7,391 bases of DNA from Lachnospiraceae bacterium UBA7196 (lineage in GTDB: Bacteria > Bacillota > Clostridia > Lachnospirales > Lachnospiraceae). The DNA is taken from assembly GCA_002490835.1 (NCBI GenBank), contig DKUU01000009.1:1-7391 (forward strand). The letters run 5' to 3'. Below are positions 1-5,116 of the stretch, piece after piece (position 1 is the first letter of the stretch; the number at the start of each line of letters is the position of its first letter). The translations under genes were made by a program, and so were the position numbers. The notes beneath the pieces were generated by a model. The model saw nothing but the letters and a program-made list of their open reading frames with translations, ran no database searches and was not told the DNA's origin.

Positions 1-57
1 TCGAGCCCGTGTTACCGCCGTGAAAGGGCGATGTCTTACCCGCTTGACCATGGAGCC
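1..57 (-). tRNA. tRNA-Glu (anticodon UUC), 3' end cut off by the window edge
   Basis: Read on the minus strand, the segment begins with the acceptor 5' strand GGCTCCA, then TG. A D-arm follows with the stem pair GTC/GAC, then an anticodon arm CGCC/GGCG around the loop CTTTCAC, which gives anticodon TTC. The variable loop is TAACA, and the start of the T-arm (CGGGC, then TCGA) reaches base 1. The remaining T-arm, acceptor 3' strand and discriminator lie outside the window. The match to bacterial tRNA-Glu is very close by recall. It is transcribed away from the sigma-factor operon. Confidence 0.95.
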
Positions 58-68
58 CCAACGAAGGT

Positions 69-97
69 ATGATACCACACTCGCTTCCGTTTGGCAA
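69..97 (-). promoter_or_regulatory. Promoter of the tRNA-Glu gene
   Basis: On the minus strand TTGCCA (97-92) and TATCAT (74-69) are separated by exactly 17 bases. Each matches the vegetative -35 and -10 consensus at five of six positions. The -10 ends 11 bases before the tRNA 5' end, the distance expected for a stable-RNA promoter. An A/T-rich stretch with a short AAAAACG/CGTTTTT palindrome (100-116) lies just upstream of the -35, where an UP element would sit. Confidence 0.8.
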
Positions 98-170
98 GTA
101 AAAACGGCGTTTTTTTGAGATTGTTTGCTTTTATGCAAAATAATGATAAATTTAATGAAAAATAAATCAT

Positions 171-199
171 TTGGATGCAGACATTTCGTTTTATATTAT
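171..199 (+). promoter_or_regulatory. Candidate promoter for the sigma-factor operon
   Basis: TTGGAT (171-176) and TATTAT (194-199) are 17 bases apart. The -10 matches five of six consensus positions, but the -35 matches only its TTG. A start near 205 would give a leader of about 20 bases before the TTG codon at 227, with the ribosome site at 214-219. A self-recognised ECF promoter cannot be excluded, but no clear GAAC-type -35 is present here. Confidence 0.4.
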
Positions 200-226
200 G
201 AGGAGACATCCTCAGGAGGAACCATC

Positions 227-835
227 TTGACGCGTGAAGATGAATTACTAAAAAGAATGGGGCAGGGAGACAAGACAGCCGTAGAGGAGCTGATAAAGCT
301 GTATTATCCGGACATTTTGCGCTACTGTCTCTGGCACACCCCTAACAGCACTCTGGCAGAGGACGCGGTACAGGAAACTTTTTTAAAAGTCATCCGCTAT
401 TTTGACCGCTATACGCACAAAGGCTGCTTTAAGCCCTTCCTTTACCGGATCGCAGCCAATACCTGCATCGATCTGCAGCGGAAAATCCGACGGTCCGAAC
501 TTTCTCTGGAGGAAGCTAAAATTGATCCGCCCTATACGGAGACGGCTTTTGAATCCATCCGGTCGGATATGGTAGTAAGGCAGCTCGTGGACAAGCTGCC
601 GGAAAATCAGCGGGAAATCGTTCTTTTACGGTTCAGTCAGGATCTGACTTTGCGGGAAATCGCAGAAGCGACGGGTGTGCCGCTTCGTACGGTGCAGACC
701 AGACTGCGGGCGGCCTTGAAAAAATTGCGGACGGAACTTGGACCGGCGGTAAAAGACACCGATTTTCAAAAAGAAGCGCCAAACAGCAGCAAACCACCCC
801 GAAAAGGAAACCGTAAGAAAGGAGGCCTTTCATGA
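227..835 (+). CDS. ECF-type RNA polymerase sigma factor
   Basis: Sigma-70 family factor with only regions 2 and 4, which directs RNA polymerase to a small regulon. Counting from the TTG at 227, region 2 spans about residues 20-88, with the typical LAEDAVQETFLKV core near 43-55 and the FLYRIAANTCIDLQRK stretch at 71-86. A short linker precedes region 4 (about 118-168), with LPENQREIVLLRF and the helix-turn-helix TLREIAEATGVPLRTVQTRL. The TTG start is chosen because AGGAGGA (214-220) sits six bases before it. The longer reading from an ATG at 125 has no ribosome site, and its extra 34 residues do not look like family sequence. The predicted 202 residues include an unusual basic tail of about 30 residues after region 4 (KPPRKGNRKKGG). 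The stop overlaps the next start as ATGA, so translation of the two genes is probably coupled. The family is certain; regulon and signal are unknown. Confidence 0.93.
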   Translation: MTREDELLKRMGQGDKTAVEELIKLYYPDILRYCLWHTPNSTLAEDAVQETFLKVIRYFDRYTHKGCFKPFLYRIAANTCIDLQRKIRRSELSLEEAKIDPPYTETAFESIRSDMVVRQLVDKLPENQREIVLLRFSQDLTLREIAEATGVPLRTVQTRLRAALKKLRTELGPAVKDTDFQKEAPNSSKPPRKGNRKKGGLS

Positions 836-1641
836 AACATGAAAGCGCAAAACGGAAGCTGTTTCTTGCAGAAAAAAAATGGGAACAGGAACTAAAACAA
901 ACCCTGCATCAGATTCCCTCTGAGACAAACGATGCCCATTTACAAGCCACAATCTCGCTGGCCAAAAGAGAAACGTGCCTGAAGCAGGGACGGGAGCGCA
1001 TTTCCTTCTCCCGCTTTTTAACAAAACAGATTCGCTTTATCGGTTGGAAATTATGGGCCTTACAGGGAAGTTCCCTGCTTTTCATAAGCATCCTGCTCTC
1101 CCGCTTTTTTGAATCGCCTTTTACACCCCGGCAAGCGATCAAGTTGTTTTCCTGCCTGTCGATCCTGCTTTTTATGTCGATGCTGCCCCTACTCTATCGC
1201 AGCGTCCGCTATCGGATGCAGGAAATAGAGGCAGTTGCACGCTTTTCCGGACTAAAGCTGCTGTTTTCAAGACTAATCATTATCGGCATCGGAGACGTCT
1301 GCCTGCTGGCAGGCATATTTGGATGCGCCATGTTAAAAACGGTCATGCCGGCCGACAGCGCTGCCTTCTGCCTCTGTTTTCCCTTTCTTCTGGCAGGCAG
1401 CGGGTGTCTGTATCTGCTGGGACGTCTTGCTCCCAAACAATTTTTTGCGGGAAGCCTGCTATACTGCTCCGCCCTGATGCTGATATTTTCCATCCTTCCC
1501 GGGCAGGATGCGATTTTATATCAATCGCCCCTGTCTGCATTGCGGGCTATCCTGTGCGCTCTGCTTCTGGCCTTTTGCGTGCAGCAGCTTCGTTATCTTA
1601 CGAAAATATCATCTTATTATGAAGAAATGCAGCTTGGCTGA
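832..1641 (+). CDS. Six-helix membrane protein, putative regulator (anti-sigma-like position) of the upstream ECF sigma factor
   Basis: No family recognised. The 269-residue product starts at an ATG that overlaps the sigma-factor stop (ATGA), with GGAGG at 821-825. The first 70 or so residues are hydrophilic and rich in Lys, Arg and Glu. Six hydrophobic segments follow, at about 72-92, 101-122, 147-168, 177-198, 204-223 and 237-256, with a short polar tail. Position and coupling match the usual place of an anti-sigma factor, and the charged N-terminal region could bind the sigma factor in the cytoplasm. The HxxxCxxC zinc motif of classical ZAS anti-sigma domains is absent, and known single-pass anti-sigma factors look different. 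It could instead be a membrane subunit of the ABC transporter that follows or an immunity-like protein. Being a real gene is well supported; the regulatory role is inference from context. Confidence 0.85.
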   Translation: MKHESAKRKLFLAEKKWEQELKQTLHQIPSETNDAHLQATISLAKRETCLKQGRERISFSRFLTKQIRFIGWKLWALQGSSLLFISILLSRFFESPFTPRQAIKLFSCLSILLFMSMLPLLYRSVRYRMQEIEAVARFSGLKLLFSRLIIIGIGDVCLLAGIFGCAMLKTVMPADSAAFCLCFPFLLAGSGCLYLLGRLAPKQFFAGSLLYCSALMLIFSILPGQDAILYQSPLSALRAILCALLLAFCVQQLRYLTKISSYYEEMQLG

Positions 1642-1749
1642 CCGCACCGAAAACAGAAATATCCCGAACAAGCACAAACGGACAGGCGCGAATCTTTCTT
1701 GCCGCTGATACCATGATATGAACTGGCACAATCGGGATCAATACGCTTT

Positions 1750-1755
1750 TATAAT
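1750..1755 (+). promoter_or_regulatory. Possible -10 box (TATAAT) before the ABC ATPase gene
   Basis: A perfect TATAAT lies in the 167-base gap between the membrane protein and the ATPase. No good vegetative -35 is found 16-18 bases upstream. A TGAAC at 1719-1723, followed 20 bases later by TACG (1742-1745), loosely resembles an ECF-type -35/-10 pair, so the ABC genes might have their own sigma-responsive promoter. The match is weak and read-through from the upstream genes is equally possible. Confidence 0.3.
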
Positions 1756-1808
1756 ATTTATTGTCGAAAATGAAAAGGGGCGCTCCGCGCTCCGGAATGG
1801 AGATCAAA

Positions 1809-2687
1809 ATGGAATTAGTAATGGAACACCTTAGCAAACGTTTCAAGGACTTGACTGCCGTAGACGACGTCTCCCTGCAGATCACCCCCGGCGTATGGGG
1901 GCTTCTGGGGGCGAACGGTGCGGGCAAAACGACGCTGATGCGGATGATCGCCGGCATCATGAAGCCCACTGCCGGAGAAATACGCTACGACGGCATCCCC
2001 ATAGGCGAGCTGAAAGAAAGCTACCGCGACGTCTTCGGCTACCTGCCGCAAGAATTTGGCTTTTATCCTGAATTTACCGTAAAAGACTATCTGGAATATG
2101 TGGCGGTATTAAAAGGCCTGTCCGACAAGGACAGCAAGCGCCGCATCGGCGAATTGTTAGAGCAGATGACGCTGTCCCATGTCAAAAACAAGAAGATCAG
2201 CAAATTATCGGGCGGCATGAAACGCCGGGTAGGGATCGCACAGGCTCTCTTGAACGAGCCGGAAATATTGATCCTTGATGAGCCCACCAGCGGCCTTGAT
2301 CCCGGAGAAAGGGTCCGTTTCCGCAACCTGCTCTCCGAATTTGCCCACGACCGTATCGTGCTGATCTCCACGCACATCGTCTCCGATGTGGAATACATCG
2401 CCACACAGAACGCGGTGATGAAAGATGGAAAACTGCTGGCAAGGGGAACGACCGAGGAGCTGGTCAGGCTGGTAGCCGGAAAAGTGTGGACGGTGCGGAT
2501 TCCGATGAGCAGACTGTCAGAGTATGAACAGAAACTGCAGATCGTGAATATCCGTAATGAGGAAGGCGGCTGCGTCTTTGTGCGCTATTTGGCGGAGGCG
2601 GCCTACAGTGAGGATTCTGAGCCAGCGGCGCCCTGTTTAGAAGATTTGTATCTGTGGCTGTTCCCGCAGGAGACGGAAGCGACGTAA
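1809..2687 (+). CDS. ABC transporter ATP-binding protein
   Basis: Cytoplasmic ATPase subunit that powers the permease encoded next. Counting from the ATG at 1809 (292 residues), the nucleotide-binding domain covers about residues 3-220: Walker A GANGAGKT at 34-41, Q-loop LPQEFG at 79-84, signature LSGGMKRR at 133-140, Walker B ILILDEPTSGLD at 153-164, and H-loop STH at 187-189. All catalytic elements are intact. The C-terminal 70 or so residues form the small accessory region common in CcmA/BcrA-type ATPases that pair with ABC-2 permeases. The start at 1809 is preferred because GGAG (1799-1802) lies six bases ahead and the family N-terminus begins here. A TTG at 1761 and an ATG at 1797 in the same frame would add 16 or 4 residues, but the 1761 start has no ribosome site. 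Antimicrobial-peptide or drug export is typical of such pairs, but the substrate cannot be read here. Confidence 0.95.
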   Translation: MELVMEHLSKRFKDLTAVDDVSLQITPGVWGLLGANGAGKTTLMRMIAGIMKPTAGEIRYDGIPIGELKESYRDVFGYLPQEFGFYPEFTVKDYLEYVAVLKGLSDKDSKRRIGELLEQMTLSHVKNKKISKLSGGMKRRVGIAQALLNEPEILILDEPTSGLDPGERVRFRNLLSEFAHDRIVLISTHIVSDVEYIATQNAVMKDGKLLARGTTEELVRLVAGKVWTVRIPMSRLSEYEQKLQIVNIRNEEGGCVFVRYLAEAAYSEDSEPAAPCLEDLYLWLFPQETEAT

Positions 2688-2711
2688 TAAGGGTTACGAA
2701 ACTCTTTTAAG

Positions 2712-2754
2712 TTGTTGAGAGTGTGCACAGTTTTGTAATTACGTGAATCAACAA
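2712..2754 (+). repeat. Inverted repeat in the ATPase-permease gap
   Basis: TTGTTGA (2712-2718) and TCAACAA (2748-2754) are perfect 7-base inverted arms separated by 29 bases, in the 84-base gap between the two ABC genes. The arm is short and could form an mRNA stem that sets relative expression of the two subunits, or it could be chance. A TTGTTG/TGTAAT pair (2712-2717, 2734-2739) with a 16-base spacer is a weak alternative promoter reading. Confidence 0.3.
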
Positions 2755-2771
2755 TAACAGAAAGGAAGATT

Positions 2772-4028
2772 ATGATGCGCTTATTAAAAGTAGAAATAAA
2801 AAGAATCCTGAAAACCAGACTGACGGTCATCTTGCTGTCCGCCGCCCTCCTGCTGACCTTATTGATGGCATATCTGCCCGTCACCTTTCCCTCCAACACC
2901 TGCAGCTACACGGATGCGCAGGGAAACACGGTAGAGCTGACAGGGCTGCAGGGCATTGCTTATAAGAAAAAATTACAGGCGGATATCACTGGGACGGTCA
3001 CGCCCGAAAAAGTGCGGCGGGCGGTGGAAGACTATCAGGCCTGCCTGAACAAATACGGCGTGGAAACTTCCTACGATCTGCCTGACGGCGTTTACGACAC
3101 CGAGATCCTGCCCTATGCCCCGCTTTTACGCGGCATTCGGGAAATCTTGGCCGATCCGGATACCGGTCTGGCGCCAGCCATTTTGGATATCGACCCGGAA
3201 AAAGTGGACAACTATTACGACTTATGCGACGCACGTATTGTTTCCTTGATGAAGCAGGAGCAGAAAGAGCATCCCGCAGCGCAGCAAGTTGCCATTGACT
3301 TGTATAGTCAAGTCAAGAAGCCCTATGTGTTTTACCCCGGATACACCGCGGAAGCCATGGAATATCAGGGATTCCTTGCCTTTTTGATCCTGCTTCTCTG
3401 CACCGTCATCGCCGCGCCCGTCTTTACTTCCGACTACCAGACCGGGGCAGACGATATCTACCGCTGCACCAAATACGGAAAGACAAGGTTTGCCTGCACC
3501 AAGATCCTGTCCGCTTTTCTCATCTGCGGAACCGCTTACAGCGGGAGCGCCGCCCTCTACCTTCTGGTATCGAACAGTCTCTTTGGTTGGGAATGCACGA
3601 AAAGCTCCATGCAGATACTGTATTCCATTATCAGCCTGCCCGCTATGAATATCGGGAAAATGCAGATATTTTTTGCCGCCGCAGGGCTGCTTTGCCTGCT
3701 TGCCATGATCAGCCTGACTCTGTTCCTCTCATCCAAAATTAAAAGTATGACGGTGTGCTTATTTTCGACATTTTTGTTCTTCATCCTGCCGATGATCGTC
3801 TACATGTCTCTGCCCGAAGGAATCGGTATCTGGATCTACGGTATCCTGCCTTCCGGGGCGCTCATTCCGCAGACCGGCATCCTCTATGCCGCCGCTGATT
3901 TTGATTTCTGGAACATCGGAAACATCGCCATCTGGCTGCCCCATGTGATGATCGGCGCGTATGTGGTCGAGGTTCCGCTGTTTACGTGTCTGGCGGTGCA
4001 CTCTTATGCGAAATACCGTATGAAATAA
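2772..4028 (+). CDS. ABC-2 type transporter permease with large extracytoplasmic loop
   Basis: Membrane subunit that partners with the ATPase encoded just upstream. The 418-residue protein starts after AGGAAG (2763-2768), with tandem ATG codons at 2772 and 2775. Hydrophobic segment 1 is at about residues 17-37. A polar stretch of about 160 residues (38-198) follows, predicted outside the cell, and then helices at about 199-219, 242-266, 297-319, 326-346 and 388-411. The stretch FTSDYQTGADDIYRCTKYGKTRF (218-240) fits the ABC-2 pattern of an EY.TG element followed by a polar coupling region between helices 2 and 3. The layout of one helix, a large loop, then five helices is typical of ABC-2 permeases found with ECF or two-component regulators in Firmicutes. 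Substrate unknown; peptide antibiotic or lipid-linked compound export would fit. This is the last gene of the unit, followed closely by a hairpin. Confidence 0.9.
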   Translation: MMRLLKVEIKRILKTRLTVILLSAALLLTLLMAYLPVTFPSNTCSYTDAQGNTVELTGLQGIAYKKKLQADITGTVTPEKVRRAVEDYQACLNKYGVETSYDLPDGVYDTEILPYAPLLRGIREILADPDTGLAPAILDIDPEKVDNYYDLCDARIVSLMKQEQKEHPAAQQVAIDLYSQVKKPYVFYPGYTAEAMEYQGFLAFLILLLCTVIAAPVFTSDYQTGADDIYRCTKYGKTRFACTKILSAFLICGTAYSGSAALYLLVSNSLFGWECTKSSMQILYSIISLPAMNIGKMQIFFAAAGLLCLLAMISLTLFLSSKIKSMTVCLFSTFLFFILPMIVYMSLPEGIGIWIYGILPSGALIPQTGILYAAADFDFWNIGNIAIWLPHVMIGAYVVEVPLFTCLAVHSYAKYRMK

Positions 4029-4033
4029 GGAAC

Positions 4034-4075
4034 CGGAGGACAGTCAATCACTATATCTCCAATAACTGTCCTCCG
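4034..4075 (+). terminator. Hairpin after the permease gene (possible bidirectional terminator)
   Basis: CGGAGGACAGT (4034-4044) and ACTGTCCTCCG (4065-4075) are perfect 11-base inverted arms with a 20-base loop, starting five bases after the permease stop. The stem is GC-rich but no T-run follows on either strand, so it is not a textbook intrinsic terminator. It lies between convergent genes, with the minus-strand pseudogene ending inside it, a typical place for a shared stop signal. Confidence 0.5.
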
Positions 4076-4413
4076 CATAATATTCCTCATACACTTCCGA
4101 ATATACGGTCTCTTCTCCTGCCACTGCCATACATCAGCCCCTTCCGGCGCCTCTAACTCCGACGGTATCCTATCATGCAATGTTGATGCCCGGCATCGAC
4201 CACCGGATTTTCGATCTCATAATGGGCAGGAAAAGCTCATATCTGCCGGATTCCCGATTCCAGATCCCTTATGCAACAAGGCGACACCAATCGCTTGCAT
4301 ACTTTGTTTAAAATGTTTCGCCATACAAACAAAATTTGTGATGCTCCTGCACAAATTTGCTCCCTAACTTGTTCGGGAAGTAAAACAATCAGCACATCAG
4401 TGTGATTTTTCAC
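4044..4413 (-). pseudogene. Decayed small gene of unknown family, read in three frames
   Basis: Coding-like sequence continues on the minus strand but not in one frame. A GTG start at 4413 has GGGAGG (4427-4422) eight bases before it and opens a 58-residue reading (VKNHTDVLIVLLPEQVRE...). A TGA at 4239-4237 interrupts it. The same frame then continues sensibly (AHYEIENPVVDAGHQHCMIGY) to a TAG at 4155-4153. A second frame picks up as SELEAPEGADVWQW, and a third gives EETVYSEVYEEYYAEDSYW and stops at 4046-4044. If rejoined, the product would be about 120 residues. The simplest reading is a gene broken by one nonsense change and two small indels. I do not recognise the family. An alternative is that only the 58-residue ORF is translated and the rest is chance. 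Confidence 0.5.
4332..4358 (-). repeat. 9-base-arm inverted repeat inside the decayed gene
   Basis: AAATTTGTG (4332-4340) and CACAAATTT (4350-4358) flank a 9-base loop. On the minus strand the second arm is followed by TTGTTTG, giving a weak terminator-like shape, but the stem is A/T-rich. Confidence 0.35.
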
Positions 4414-4416
4414 ACT
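4399..4416 (-). repeat. Inverted repeat covering the start codon of the decayed gene
   Basis: AGTGTGA (4399-4405) and TCACACT (4410-4416) form a 7-bp stem with a TTTT/AAAA loop. The GTG start (4413-4411) and the TAG of the preceding 39-residue ORF (4417-4415) fall in one arm. It could mask the start or be an operator half-site pair. Confidence 0.4.
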
Positions 4417-4534
4417 AGTCGCCTCCCTTTCCGCCGCATTTTAAATTCCGGAGCGCATTTCTCAAGAGAAATCTTTCACCAGCGTTTATATGATCTTTCT
4501 TTTCAAACTCATGCGGCCAGATTTTTATTGCCAT
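4415..4534 (-). CDS. Small hypothetical protein (39 residues)
   Basis: No family recognised. The ATG at 4534 has AGGTGG five bases before it, and the ORF stops one base before the GTG of the next (decayed) gene, the spacing of coupled genes. The product begins MAIKIWPHEFEKKDHINAGE and ends with LKCGGKGGD. It is charged, has no hydrophobic segment, and carries a single Cys. The reading frame is the same as that of the YbjQ-like fragment upstream, with only a TAG (4582-4580) and 15 codons between, so this could be the downstream half of one interrupted reading and not a separate gene. Expression is uncertain. Confidence 0.35.
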   Translation of the reverse strand: MAIKIWPHEFEKKDHINAGERFLLRNALRNLKCGGKGGD

Positions 4535-4561
4535 GACACCACCTATTCGTCCGTATTTTAC

Positions 4562-4576
4562 TGGTACTGAGTACCA
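4562..4576. repeat. Perfect 15-bp palindrome next to the YbjQ-like stop codon
   Basis: TGGTACT (4562-4568), a central G, then AGTACCA (4570-4576). It lies four bases past the TAG of the YbjQ-like fragment and about 28 bases before the ATG of the 39-residue ORF. Its position fits an operator or the scar of a small rearrangement. No further symmetry extends it. Confidence 0.45.
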
Positions 4577-4579
4577 CAT

Positions 4580-4735
4580 CTATGCATTTGTACCTAAAAT
4601 ATCTGAAATATCAGTGCCGAGTATACTGAGAAAGCCTGTTCCTAATGCACACTCCCCTAAGAAAACTCCAATATATCTATTAATAGAAAATTCATCAAAA
4701 TCAAAGCCTGTTGTTATTAAAACTTTTCCAAACAT
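4580..4735 (-). pseudogene. YbjQ/DUF74-like (heavy-metal-binding-domain) protein, C-terminal half missing
   Basis: The 51-residue product begins MFGKVLITTGFDF and contains YIGVFLGECALGTGFLSILG followed by DILGTN. This strongly resembles the N-terminal half of the YbjQ/UPF0145 (DUF74) family, whose members carry a Y(L/I)GVVSGE.VLGTGFL core and then a (D)FFG..S segment. Family members are usually about 105 residues and continue with a long helix and a GGNA(I/V)IG motif; here a TAG follows Asn-Ala at the point where that helix should begin. The same frame stays open after the TAG into the 39-residue ORF, but that sequence lacks the expected helix and GGNA motif. A ribosome site (AAGGA, just before the ATG) and a 16-base gap to the upstream 64-residue gene suggest the two were one operon. 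The family forms oligomers of uncertain function. A truncated, probably inactive copy is the best reading. Confidence 0.65.
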
Positions 4736-4751
4736 ATCCTTACCTCGAAGA

Positions 4752-4946
4752 TCATTTTTTTATATATAATTGTTTTTCTTCCTTGCTAAGCCTAGCCATC
4801 GCAACTCCTTTATTTTTCGCATACTCTCTGATTCCCTTCAAATTTAGTTTTACTTTTGGAAGTTCACTCATCATGATTGGTTCCGGCATCGTACTAATCT
4901 GGTCAAAATATCTTTTGTAATCAAATCTCTTCATCAGTCCATTCAT
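4752..4946 (-). CDS. Small conserved-looking protein of unknown function (64 residues)
   Basis: No named family recognised. The ATG at 4946 is chosen because GGGAGG (4961-4956) lies nine bases upstream; the reading can extend 16 codons further with no supporting site. The product is basic and soluble: MKRFDYKRYFDQISTMPEP near the start, a linker with LPKVKLNLKGIREYAKNKG (about 29-47), then LSKEEKQLYIKK at the end. The amphipathic character and the LPKV..KGI..YAK..GV pattern look like a conserved small-protein family in Firmicutes, but that is an impression. The YbjQ-like fragment starts 16 bases after its stop, so the two were probably co-transcribed. No promoter with both boxes is convincing in the 95 bases before it. 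The phased repeat array lies upstream, in a place where it could control this gene. Confidence 0.7.
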   Translation of the reverse strand: MNGLMKRFDYKRYFDQISTMPEPIMMSELPKVKLNLKGIREYAKNKGVAMARLSKEEKQLYIKK

Positions 4947-5041
4947 AATTATACACCTCCCTTGACTCTGCCGCTTCTTCCTCACAAATTGCAATCTAAA
5001 ATAGCTACAATATTGCTAACTGTCTTATTTTGAATCTCATC

Positions 5042-5116
5042 GAGACTCTTAGAGACCTCTACTGTGTTCTATTGAGACCTTTAGAGACCCTTAGGGCGTT
5101 CCATCGAGACCCTTAG
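5042..5116. repeat. Degenerate 32-bp tandem repeat with internal 10/22-bp phased motif
   Basis: The 11-base motif GAGACCCTTAG or a near variant starts at 5042, 5052, 5074, 5084 and 5106, giving intervals 10, 22, 10 and 22. The array is therefore just over two copies of a 32-bp unit (5042-5073, 5074-5105, then a partial unit from 5106). The two full units agree at about 23 of 32 positions, counted by eye. The last motif lies inside the 3' end of the regulator gene, whose stop (5093-5091) falls in another motif copy. The intervals are near one, two and three turns of B-DNA, so the motifs would lie on roughly one face of the helix, as in an operator array. The array separates the regulator from the 64-residue/YbjQ-like pair. 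Confidence 0.75.

Noticed and set aside
125..226. Longer N-terminus of the sigma factor from the ATG at 125
   Set aside because: No ribosome site before it, the extra 34 residues do not resemble the family, and a strong AGGAGG site serves the TTG at 227.
1064..1078. Inverted repeat CAGGGAA/TTCCCTG
   Set aside because: It lies inside the membrane-protein coding sequence with a one-base centre; likely chance.
1598..1969. Minus-strand 123-residue reading across the gap before the ATPase
   Set aside because: Antisense to the end of the membrane protein and the start of the ATPase; no ribosome site or family resemblance.
4217..4324. Minus-strand 35-residue reading beginning MAKHFKQSMQAIGVALLHKG
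   Set aside because: Protein-like in look, but no ribosome site, and it overlaps the better supported GTG-started frame. It could be a further frame segment of the decayed gene, so I left it inside that call.
4533..4769. Plus-strand 78-residue reading
   Set aside because: It is antisense to the YbjQ-like and 39-residue readings, has no ribosome site, and its product has no recognisable pattern.
5020..5032. CAATATTG palindrome with flanking TAGC/GCTA
   Set aside because: Short and A/T-rich, and not placed clearly relative to a start or promoter.
5042..5116. CRISPR-like array
   Set aside because: Units are directly tandem and degenerate (32 bp with no unique spacers) and no cas gene is nearby.
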